Positions 7,946 through 14,975 of a stretch of DNA of 64,000 nucleotides are shown one piece after another (position 1 is the stretch's first letter; the number at the start of each line of letters is the position of its first letter). Where the stretch lies: assembly GCA_964415255.1 (NCBI GenBank), contig CAYQAC010000009.1, forward strand, positions 1 through 64,000, written 5' to 3'. Position numbers and translations under genes: made by a program. The notes below the pieces were generated by a model that searched no databases, was not told the origin of the DNA, and saw nothing but the letters and a program-made list of their open reading frames with translations. Source of the stretch: JAHBVY01 sp964415255. Its GTDB lineage: Bacteria; Myxococcota_A; Polyangia; Polyangiales; Polyangiaceae.

Positions 7946-9256
7946 ATGCAACGTAGAAGTTTCTTGCAGGCAGCGGCGGCCGCGGGGCTCGCCTTGACCA
8001 TCCCCTCCGTGGTGCGGCGCGTGAACGCGGCCGAGCCCTTCACCGGGCCCTTCTGGGTGCAGGTGCACGCCTCGGGCGGTTGGGACCCAACCCTGAATTT
8101 CGACCCGAAGCTCGCGTCGGAGCACACGCGGGCTTACACGGAGGTGGCGCGCGTGGGGAACATCCCCTTCGCGCCGACGCCGATTGACCTCGAGGCGCTG
8201 AACGTCAGTCAGGATTACGACTATGACACCCGCCTGCTCAGCAACGAGCAGTTCCTGAACAGGTACGGCGGCCGGCTGACCGTCATCAACGGGGTGGACA
8301 CCAAGACCAACAACCACGACAGCGGCACCCGCAGCATGTGGAGCGGCCAAACCGGGGAGGGTTACCCCTCGCTCGGCGCGCTGATCGCGGCGACCCAAGG
8401 TCCGGGGCTGCCCATGGCCTACATCTCAAGCGGCGGCTACGACGCCACGCAGGGGTTGGTGGGGCTCACCCGCGTGTCCAGCGTGAGCTCGCTCCAGCGC
8501 ATCGCGCGCCCGAACCTGATGGATCCTCAAGATCTGGAGGGAGACAGGTACCACACCGGGGACACCTGGCAGCGCATCGGTCGTTACCAGCAGGAGCGCA
8601 TTGAGCGGCTCCAGGCGCGGGAGGGGTTGCTCCGGCCGCGCGCGGCGATGGGCGCGCTGGAGATGGCGCGGGCGGCTGACGGGGAGCTCTCCAAGCTGGA
8701 GCTCCCGGAGGAGCTGGTCACGGTGCCGGGAGGCGACCTGAACGATCTGCAGCGCATGATGCAGCAGTCGCAGATCGCGCTGCACGCCTTCAAGAGCGGC
8801 ATCGGCGCCTCAGCCACGCTGAGCATCGGCGGCTTCGACAGCCACGCGAACAATGACCGCGATCAGCGGCGGCAGCTGGCCAAGCTGCTCGCGGGCATCG
8901 ACTACCTGATGATGTACGCCGGCACCTTGGGCCTTCAGGACAAGCTGTACGTGGTGGTGGCGTCGGACTTTGGGCGCACGCCGTACAACGACCGGAACGG
9001 GAAAGATCACCACCCCATCTCCACGATGTTCGCGATGGGCCCGAACATCCCAGGGGACCGCGTGATCGGCGCCACCACGGAGGACCGCCTGGCGTTCGCC
9101 GTGGACCCGAACAGCTTGCAGCCGGTATCGTCAGGTGGCGTTACCATCACCCCCACCGTCATCCAGCGCGCGCTGCGCCGGGCGGCGGGGGTGTCCGCCG
9201 AGCTCGACGCAGCATTCCCCCTCGGCGGCCCCACAGAGCTAGCGCTGTTCGGCTGA
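7946..9256 (+). CDS. DUF1501 family protein with Tat signal peptide
   Basis: I chose ATG 7946 because it gives MQRRSFLQAAAAAG, a twin-arginine signal, with AAGGA at 7933-7937. The mature protein (about 405 residues) belongs to the DUF1501 sulfatase/alkaline-phosphatase-like superfamily: it has WVQVHASGGWDP near the N-terminus, GGFDSHANN, VVASDFGRTPYNDRNGKDHHP (here as VVASDFGRT and GKDHHP) and AMGPNIPG. Tat export implies folding, perhaps with a metal, before transport. Pairing with the upstream CxxCH lipoprotein suggests that they act together outside the inner membrane; the reaction is unknown. Confidence 0.9.
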   Translation: MQRRSFLQAAAAAGLALTIPSVVRRVNAAEPFTGPFWVQVHASGGWDPTLNFDPKLASEHTRAYTEVARVGNIPFAPTPIDLEALNVSQDYDYDTRLLSNEQFLNRYGGRLTVINGVDTKTNNHDSGTRSMWSGQTGEGYPSLGALIAATQGPGLPMAYISSGGYDATQGLVGLTRVSSVSSLQRIARPNLMDPQDLEGDRYHTGDTWQRIGRYQQERIERLQAREGLLRPRAAMGALEMARAADGELSKLELPEELVTVPGGDLNDLQRMMQQSQIALHAFKSGIGASATLSIGGFDSHANNDRDQRRQLAKLLAGIDYLMMYAGTLGLQDKLYVVVASDFGRTPYNDRNGKDHHPISTMFAMGPNIPGDRVIGATTEDRLAFAVDPNSLQPVSSGGVTITPTVIQRALRRAAGVSAELDAAFPLGGPTELALFG

Positions 9257-9264
9257 TGGCGGTG

Positions 9265-9315
9265 GGGGCGACCGGCGGGTCGCCCCGGTGCGCGACGTTG
9301 TGTGCTGGTCGCCCC
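9265..9315. repeat. REP-like palindrome after the DUF1501 gene
   Basis: GGGGCGACC-GGC-GGGTCGCCCC at 9266-9286 forms a strong hairpin directly downstream of the DUF1501 stop. A half copy (TGGTCGCCCCGG) follows at about 9306. It is the same family as the copies at 13926-14037. It could end transcription in a structure-dependent way, but there is no T-run. Confidence 0.7.
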
Positions 9316-9381
9316 GGTGTACGATCAGGGGGCGGTGCAGCGGCCGAGCACGGCGCTCCATGGCCGAGCACCGTCGCCTGC

Positions 9382-9978
9382 TTAAAGCTCTGCCACCGCG
9401 TGCACGCAGGTGGGCGGGCAACCCGCCCCATTGGGCTGCTGGGTGACGTAGGTGGGGCGGACTGCCGCTGACATGAGCACGTCGCCCGCGTTCGAGACGG
9501 TGATCGTGAGCTCTTCTGGGTGGTGGCCTACGATGTCGAGCCCAACCACGCGCGCTCCTTCGACTCGCACTCCAACCTGCTGACCCGTGCACGAGTTCAA
9601 GCCGTTCCCCTCAGCGTATTCGCATTGAACAGTTTCATTGTCCATCTGGAGTGAGATGGACAGCTCAAGCGAGGCGTCTGCCGGAGATGAGAACCGGACG
9701 CCAACGCCGTCCAGGCAGCCCATGTCGGTGCAGCCGCTGCTGCTGCTGCTGCACCCGGCTGCAGCGCACATCAGCACCCATGACGCGCAGCCTATGAGGA
9801 AGGTCCGAGCCAGGCTTCTTCCCGTGGGTGCACGAGGACGTGCGGGCGTTGGGTGGCTAGGTGATGCGGACGCCCTGCGGGGGTGAATGAGGGCTGGCTC
9901 ATGGGAGTCGCCGCCCACGCCGACACCAGCGCCTGCTCCAAGGAGTATCGACCTACTCTGAGCGCTACCCATCGCCAC
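9382..9978 (-). CDS. Hypothetical lipoprotein
   Basis: The open frame encodes up to 198 residues. The recognisable part starts at RTFLIGCASWVLMCAAAGC, a lipoprotein signal with a CAAAGC box, followed by a Ser-rich linker, then about 110 residues rich in beta-strand-like pattern (VGVRFSSPADASLELSISL, EELTITVSNAGDVLMSA). Paired cysteines are present (CTDMGC, CEYAEGNGLNSC, CPPTC). The roughly 60 residues before the signal look non-native, so the real start is probably well inside the frame, but no ATG or GTG with a good ribosome site is obvious. I do not recognise the family. Confidence 0.6.
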   Translation of the reverse strand: MAMGSAQSRSILLGAGAGVGVGGDSHEPALIHPRRASASPSHPTPARPRAPTGRSLARTFLIGCASWVLMCAAAGCSSSSSGCTDMGCLDGVGVRFSSPADASLELSISLQMDNETVQCEYAEGNGLNSCTGQQVGVRVEGARVVGLDIVGHHPEELTITVSNAGDVLMSAAVRPTYVTQQPNGAGCPPTCVHAVAEL

Positions 9979-10265
9979 TGACTGAAGCCCTCCTTCAGCC
10001 TCCGTTCTGACAGTCAGCGTCGTTGGTACAAGCGAAGGTTCTGCGCGCTGCCTAGTGGCGGGTCACGGTGTGCAGCTGCCTGGCGCTGTTTAGTCAGTGT
10101 GGCGAATTTGATGTCGTGGTGCGGCAGGTGCTGCCATCGCGGGCGCTAGTGGTCTGCGACACTGACTAATGCGTAGAAGCTTCGCGTCCGCGCAGCGATT
10201 GCGTGGCCAGCAATATTCGCGCGGCGCCGTGGACGCGTGACAGGCGTTGGGCGACCAGCCGGCCC
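9979..10265. other. Intergenic region, no gene seen
   Basis: It holds two distant complementary segments (TAGTCAGTGT at 10091-10100 and ACACTGACTA at 10159-10168) that could pair, and a partial REP (GGGCGACCAGCCGGCCCCTA) near 10250. Confidence 0.5.
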
Positions 10266-10685
10266 CTACTCTTCTGGTGCGCCGCAGGCGCCGCGGTGCT
10301 CGTACCTGGCTAGCGGGCAGCTGCCGCTGCCGCCGAACGTCTCGCCGTCGCAGCCGCAGTATTGGCGATGGTCTCGCGTGCACATGCGGTCGAGCGGCAC
10401 GCACCGCCCGCCGCCGGGGCCGCAGCCTTTGCCTTCGCAGATCCCGCTGACGCAGTCCGCCGCGGTGTCGCAGGCCTCACCGTCGGCTTGGGTGCCGCTG
10501 TGGCTCGGGGGCGCCTCTGGCGGCGTGGGGGGTGGCGCCTCAGGGGAGGTGGGCTCAACGCCTGGCTCCGCAGGGACCTCGGTGGGGTGCTGGGCGGGCG
10601 CAGAGCCACACGCAGCGACGAGCAGCGCAGTGGGTAACAGCAGCGCAGTGGGTAACAGCAGCGCAGTGGAGAGCAGGCTCTTCAT
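10266..10685 (-). CDS. Cys-rich lipoprotein with Kazal-like domain
   Basis: A 139-residue predicted lipoprotein. The signal peptide contains a duplicated LLPTAL segment (18-bp repeats in the DNA at 10623-10670) and ends in VAAC. A Pro/Glu-rich linker follows. Then come two Cys-rich parts: CDTAADCVSGICEGKGCG with GGRC, of the kind seen in many myxobacterial secreted proteins, and CTRDHRQYCGCDGETFG...GAC at about residues 101-133, which matches the Kazal-type protease inhibitor spacing (CxxxxxPVCGCDGxTYxxxC). The conserved Pro-Val is replaced by Gln-Tyr. Inhibitor activity is an inference from family only. Confidence 0.72.
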   Translation of the reverse strand: MKSLLSTALLLPTALLLPTALLVAACGSAPAQHPTEVPAEPGVEPTSPEAPPPTPPEAPPSHSGTQADGEACDTAADCVSGICEGKGCGPGGGRCVPLDRMCTRDHRQYCGCDGETFGGSGSCPLARYEHRGACGAPEE

Positions 10686-10764
10686 GACGCGGAGGCTAGC
10701 ACCGCCCGGGTGAACCGAGGGGGAGCCGCCAGATCGACCTCTGCATCGACCTGGGGTGTTACGT

Positions 10765-10840
10765 TGGTGGAGCCGAGGGGGATCGAACCCCTGACCTCAA
10801 GACTGCCAGTCTAGCGCTCTCCCAGCTGAGCTACGGCCCC
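10765..10840 (-). tRNA. tRNA-Ala (anticodon GGC)
   Basis: On the reverse strand the acceptor stem GGGGCCG pairs with CGGCTCC and includes the G3-U70 wobble pair that identifies alanine tRNAs. The D arm (GCTC/GAGC), the anticodon loop CTGGCAG with anticodon GGC, and the T arm GGTTCGATCCC are all present. The CCA end is encoded (10765-10767). One mismatch lies in the anticodon stem. Confidence 0.95.
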
Positions 10841-10925
10841 AACGGGAGGCGGACTCTGCCACGCTCCGCGCGCCTTGGCGAGCACTTTTGTTGGGCGCCG
10901 CAGGGCGCCTCGCGCGGCGGACGCC

Positions 10926-11270
10926 TTAGGGCTCGGCGGGCGGCGGGGCGACCTGCTGCAGGCGCTCCATCACGCGGCGCGCGGCCTCTTGAGCGCGGGC
11001 GGGATCCAGGCTCGGGGGGATGACGGCGGGCGCTTCACCGACCGCGCCTTCGGGGGGGATCTCATCCACAACCGGCGAGGCGACGGCCGCGACGGGTGGT
11101 GCGGCGACCGGCTCTTCCCCGCTGTCTAGCGCGACCGCGACGATCCCCACGCCGACGAACAGGCCAATGCCGAGCAGCGTCAGCCAGCCTGGGGTGTGGG
11201 GCTCATCCGGGTCGAGCTCATCCTCATCGTGGTCGTGGGCGTCTGCGGTGTGGGGGTCGTGAGCGGACAT
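10926..11270 (-). CDS. Small single-pass membrane protein
   Basis: 114 residues: an acidic, His/Asp-rich N-terminus (HDPHTADAHDHDEDELDPDE), one hydrophobic segment (WLTLLGIGLFVGVGIVAVAL, about 29-48), then an Ala/Pro-rich tail ending in a short helix (ARAQEAARRVMERLQQV). The His/Asp cluster could bind metal, but this is only an impression. It is divergent from the PhnD-like gene across a 78-bp gap. I do not recognise the family. Confidence 0.6.
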   Translation of the reverse strand: MSAHDPHTADAHDHDEDELDPDEPHTPGWLTLLGIGLFVGVGIVAVALDSGEEPVAAPPVAAVASPVVDEIPPEGAVGEAPAVIPPSLDPARAQEAARRVMERLQQVAPPPAEP

Positions 11271-11348
11271 GGCCTTGGCGAAGGCTTATGGGGGTTCAGG
11301 GACTGGGTCAAGTGGCAGCGCCGGCCCTGAGGCGCTATCGAGGCCTCA

Positions 11349-12191
11349 GTGTCCACCTTGGTCTTCGCCACGCTCGCCTCGGCCTCGGCCACGGCCACCC
11401 CGGAGCGCCACGCGGAGCGCGCGGAGCGGCTCGCACCAGAGGCTCAGCTGCAGCTGCTGTGTCAGCTGCTCTCGGTGAGCACTGGCCTGAGCCTGACGCC
11501 TGAGCTCCTGACCGACTCGGAGCAGCTGGTCCGGGGCTTCGAGGAGGGCCTCTTCAGCTTGGCCTGGGCGCCGCCGCTCATCGCGCTGGAGCTCCAGCAG
11601 CGTCGCTTGGCGGAGCCGCTCGTGGTGGTGCAGCGCGGCCAGCGCTTGGGTTACCACGCGGCGCTTTTTTCGCGCGCGAACGCGCCGTTCAGGCAGGCGA
11701 GTGAGCTGGTGGGGTCGCGAGTCGCTTGGGTGAGCCAGGACTCGACCAGCGGCTACGTCGCGCCGCGCTGGCACCTGCGCACATTGGGCATGAACCCTGA
11801 CGAGATGTTCGCGGAGCAGCGCTTCTACGGCGATCACGACGCGGTGGTGCGCGCGGTGCTCGAGGGCGAGGCGGACGTCGGCGCGACCCACGTCGGCGTG
11901 GATCCGCTGACCGGTGAGCTGGAGAGCGCGCCCTGGCTCAGCTACGCGGGGGCCGAGGCGGTGCGCGTGTGGTTCTTGATTGGTCCTATCCCGGGGGACG
12001 TGGTCGTGTGTGGTGCCCAGGTGCGCCCCACGGTGCGGCAGCGGCTCGCGGCGGTGTTCTTGGCGTTGCCTCCTGAGGCGCGGCCGCTCGCTGAAGCGGT
12101 GTTCCAGGCACACCAGTTCGATCCTGCGCCGCCCGGTCACCTCGATCTCTTGCGCGGCCTGTCGAGGTCGCGCGACAAGTCAGGGTCCTAG
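11349..12191 (+). CDS. PhnD-like periplasmic-binding-fold protein, solitary
   Basis: 280 residues resembling phosphate/phosphonate ABC binding proteins of the PhnD family (PF12974). The pattern LFSLAWAPPLIALEL, then VVVQRGQRLGYHAALFSR, GSRVAWVSQDSTSGYVAPRWHL and VLEGEADVGATHVGVDP reflects the two-lobe fold with its SxSGY-type ligand loop. There is no obvious signal peptide or lipobox, and no permease or ATPase gene is next to it, so it is unlikely to be an ordinary transporter subunit. It may be a ligand sensor. The GTG start is tentative. Confidence 0.72.
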   Translation: MSTLVFATLASASATATPERHAERAERLAPEAQLQLLCQLLSVSTGLSLTPELLTDSEQLVRGFEEGLFSLAWAPPLIALELQQRRLAEPLVVVQRGQRLGYHAALFSRANAPFRQASELVGSRVAWVSQDSTSGYVAPRWHLRTLGMNPDEMFAEQRFYGDHDAVVRAVLEGEADVGATHVGVDPLTGELESAPWLSYAGAEAVRVWFLIGPIPGDVVVCGAQVRPTVRQRLAAVFLALPPEARPLAEAVFQAHQFDPAPPGHLDLLRGLSRSRDKSGS

Positions 12192-12306
12192 CCTCGCGCC
12201 GCTTCCCTTGCGCGCCGCTCTAGCTGTTGGATTTGAGGGCGACAAACGGTAAACCGTGGGTCGCCCTAGGGGGCGGCTAGGCTCAGCAGCGGGCCCGAGA
12301 TTTACC

Positions 12307-13782
12307 ATGGCACAGCAGCAACAACGCTACCGCGTCGTCCAGAGGATCGCAGCGGGCGGCATGGCGGAGGTCTTCCGCGCCGAGAGCGCGGGCCTCGAGG
12401 GCTTCAAGAAGAAGGTCGCGATCAAGCGCGTCCTCCCGCACCTCTCGGAGAAGAAGCAGTTCATCGGGATGTTCCTGGATGAGGCGCGCACGTCCGCCCT
12501 CCTGTCCCACTCGAACTGCGTGCAGGTGTTCGACATCGGCGTCGGCGACAACACCTACTTCATCGTGATGGAGTTCGTGGATGGCGCGGACCTCAAGGCC
12601 ATCATCGAGTACGTGCGGAAACACCACCGCACGTTCCCGCCTGAGGTCGCCGTCCACATCTGCGTGAAGATCTGCGAGGGCCTCGCCTACGCGCACGAGG
12701 TGAAGGACGACGACGGCCAAGTCATCGGCATCGTCCACCGCGATATGTCTCCGCCGAACGTGCTCGTCACGCGCTACGGCGAGGTAAAAATTGTGGACTT
12801 CGGCCTCGCCAAGGCCAACAGCCAGCTCGAGAAGAGCGAGCCGGGCATCATTAAAGGTAAGTTTAGCTACCTTTCTCCGGAGGCCGCGCTGGGCCAGCCG
12901 GTGGACGCCCGCACGGACATCTTCGCGGTGGGCATCATCCTGTGGGAGATGCTCGCCGGGCGGCGGCTTTTCCTCGGGGAAACAGATTTGGAGACGGTGC
13001 GCCAGGTGCAAGCGGCGCGCATCCCCAGCGTCCGTGAGCTGAACCCGCAGGTGACGCCGGAGCTTGAGCAGGTCATCCTGAAGTCGCTCACCCGCGACCC
13101 GAACACGCGCTACCTGACGGCGCGCGACTTCGGGCGCGACCTGAACGACATGCTCTTCCGCTCGGAGCGCGCGGTGTCGGCGTTCGACCTCGCGGAGCTG
13201 GTGCAGCGGGTGATCGTCGAGCGCGACAGCGAGAAGCAGCAGCGCCCGAAGGACAAGGCCTCCATCATCGGCGAGCTGATCGACGACGCGCTGTTTGAGT
13301 TCACCTCGCTGGATGAGCAGAGCGCCGCGGCGGGTGAAGACAGGGGCTCCGGCAGCGTGGTCGGCGCGGTGCCGCTCAACCTCGGCTCCTTCGAGAACGT
13401 GGGGGACTGGGCTTCAGATTTGGGGGACCTCGGCGGTATGCCGCCCACCTCGTTTCAAGAAGGGAACCTCGCCGCGTTAGAGGAGGAGTCTTCCCAGCCG
13501 CCGCAGGCTACCCACATCACGCCGCCGCCCGCGCCGTCGCCGCTCGCAGGTTCATCGCTCGGGTCGTCGCCGCTCGTGGCATCCCCACCAGCCCAGCCGC
13601 TGGCGGCGCCCGTGAGCGCAGCGCTCTCCGCGCCCTCGGGTCAGGCGCTGGCACCCTCAGCGGGCGCGCTGGTGCCGGAGCCGCCGAGCTCCTCCAAGAC
13701 GGGCCTCATCGTGATCGTCTTGGTGGTGTTGCTGTTGGGCGTCGGCGCGGGCCTGTACTTCGCCGGGATCATCCCTGGATAG
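12307..13782 (+). CDS. Ser/Thr protein kinase, membrane-anchored
   Basis: From ATG 12307 the protein has 491 residues and begins MAQQQQRYRVVQRIAAGGMAEVF. The kinase domain spans about 8-280, with a Gly-rich loop AAGGMAEVF, K40 (VAIK), E59, HRDMSPPN with catalytic D146, and DFG at 164-166. Thus it should be active. A Pro/Ala-rich linker follows and the C-terminus is a single membrane segment (GLIVIVLVVLLLGVGAGLYF). The kinase domain is therefore cytoplasmic and tail-anchored, and no outer sensor domain is seen. FLGET is encoded by an exact TTTCC-N4-GGAAA palindrome at 12969-12982. An upstream GTG at 12256 is possible but less family-like. Confidence 0.9.
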   Translation: MAQQQQRYRVVQRIAAGGMAEVFRAESAGLEGFKKKVAIKRVLPHLSEKKQFIGMFLDEARTSALLSHSNCVQVFDIGVGDNTYFIVMEFVDGADLKAIIEYVRKHHRTFPPEVAVHICVKICEGLAYAHEVKDDDGQVIGIVHRDMSPPNVLVTRYGEVKIVDFGLAKANSQLEKSEPGIIKGKFSYLSPEAALGQPVDARTDIFAVGIILWEMLAGRRLFLGETDLETVRQVQAARIPSVRELNPQVTPELEQVILKSLTRDPNTRYLTARDFGRDLNDMLFRSERAVSAFDLAELVQRVIVERDSEKQQRPKDKASIIGELIDDALFEFTSLDEQSAAAGEDRGSGSVVGAVPLNLGSFENVGDWASDLGDLGGMPPTSFQEGNLAALEEESSQPPQATHITPPPAPSPLAGSSLGSSPLVASPPAQPLAAPVSAALSAPSGQALAPSAGALVPEPPSSSKTGLIVIVLVVLLLGVGAGLYFAGIIPG

Positions 13783-13784
13783 GG

Positions 13785-13931
13785 TTTTTGGGGGTTTGGC
13801 ACCGCGCTGGGTGTTGTCAGGTACACTGACGTAGCGCGCCTGGTCGGCATCAGCGCAGACGGGGGGCGGCTGGGTGCTGTCAGGTGCACTGACGTAGCGC
13901 GCCTGGTCGGCATCAGCGCAGACGGGGGCGA
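13785..13931 (+). repeat. G-run element followed by a 63-bp tandem duplication
   Basis: A G-run element (TTTTTGGGGGTTTGGCACCG) begins 3 bp after the kinase stop. A unit of 63 bp then repeats twice, at 13807-13869 and 13870-13931. Each copy contains one exact GTCAG-N5-CTGAC palindrome (13816-13830 and 13879-13893) followed by GTAG. Confidence 0.85.
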
Positions 13932-14037
13932 CCGGCCGGTCGCCCCTACGTGTGTTGTTGTGGTTGACGGGGCGACCGGCGGGTCGTCCCTACACACGTG
14001 TCGTTGTGGCTGGTCGCCCCTAGACAGGGGCGACCAG
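13926..14037. repeat. Three REP-like palindromes between convergent kinase and infC genes
   Basis: Copies lie at about 13926-13948 (GGGGCGACCGGCCGGTCGCC), 13969-13991 (one arm changed to GTCGTCCC) and 14010-14037, where CTGGTCGCCCC and GGGGCGACCAG are separated by six bases. All could fold as hairpins. By position they may serve as a two-way transcription barrier. Confidence 0.8.
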
Positions 14038-14044
14038 CTGGGCG

Positions 14045-14788
14045 CTATTCGTCGCCGTCTGACTCGTCGTCGTCCGATTCGTCGTCATCCGACTCATCAT
14101 CGTCGTCATCGTCATCGTCGTCATCGTCGTCGAGGTCCTCATCTTCCTCCTCGATCTCTTCTTCGGGCTCCTCACCGCGCTCACGACGAAGCTCTGCGTT
14201 GCGTTCGCGCGCGGCGCGCTCCGCCTGCACGCGCTGCATCACCGCGGGCTTGGGCGCCACGATGAGCACCATGGTGCGCCCCTCCATCGTGGGCATCTGC
14301 TCCACGGTGGTGAGATCTTCAAGGCCCTGGAGCAGCCAATCAAGCTGCATCTTGGCGCGCTCGGGGTGCGTGATTTCGCGGCCGCGGAAGCGCACCGTGA
14401 ACTTCACCTTGTTCCCTGACTCAAGGAATTTGCGCGCCGCGCGGAGCTTGACGTTCAAGTCATGATCGTCGGTCTTGGGGCGGAGCTTCAGCTCCTTCAC
14501 CTCGACCACCGTCTGGCGCCGCTTGGCGTCGCTGGCCCGCTTCTTCTCCTCGTACTTGTACTTGCCAAAGTCGAGGATTTTACAGACGGGCGGCATGCTC
14601 TTGGGGTTCACCTCGACCAAGTCGAGGCTCTCCTCACGAGCGCGCCGGAGCGCCTCTTGGGTCGTCATCACCCCCAGCATGGAGCCGTCCGAGGCGACGA
14701 CTCGCACCTCAGGCACGCGGATGCGGTGATTGATCCGGATCTGGGGGCCGCGCGGCTCTGCGCGGTGGAAGCGTCGCCTCATCGCCAT
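14045..14788 (-). CDS. infC: Translation initiation factor IF-3 with acidic C-terminal tail
   Basis: 247 residues. Residues 15-185 are a normal IF-3: NHRIRVPEVRV, the N-domain DLVEVNPKSMPPVCKILDFGKYKYE (shown in parts: DLVEVNPKS, PPVCKILDFGKYKYE), and the C-domain KVKFTVRFRGREITHPE. After that comes a charged stretch and a tail of almost only Asp, Glu and Ser from about residue 206. Myxococcus xanthus IF-3 (Dsg) also carries a long C-terminal extension, needed for development but not for initiation, so this tail supports a myxobacterial source. The start has GAGG upstream and is ATG rather than the rare ATT seen in enterics. It follows thrS but rpmI and rplT do not follow. Confidence 0.96.
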   Translation of the reverse strand: MAMRRRFHRAEPRGPQIRINHRIRVPEVRVVASDGSMLGVMTTQEALRRAREESLDLVEVNPKSMPPVCKILDFGKYKYEEKKRASDAKRRQTVVEVKELKLRPKTDDHDLNVKLRAARKFLESGNKVKFTVRFRGREITHPERAKMQLDWLLQGLEDLTTVEQMPTMEGRTMVLIVAPKPAVMQRVQAERAARERNAELRRERGEEPEEEIEEEDEDLDDDDDDDDDDDDESDDDESDDDESDGDE

Positions 14789-14975
14789 CGATCTGCTCTA
14801 CCTCGGTTCATGCGTTCCCTTTGTCTGAGGCTGCGGCGCTGCCGCAGCTCGTAGTCTGTCCTGCTGACCATCCCAGCCGCGCGCTGGGCTCCGGGGGGTG
14901 ACGGCTGGTCAGCGCGTGACCACGCGCCCAATGCGCCCAGCGCCTCACAGCTCCCGCCGCCCAAGCCATGGCAGC

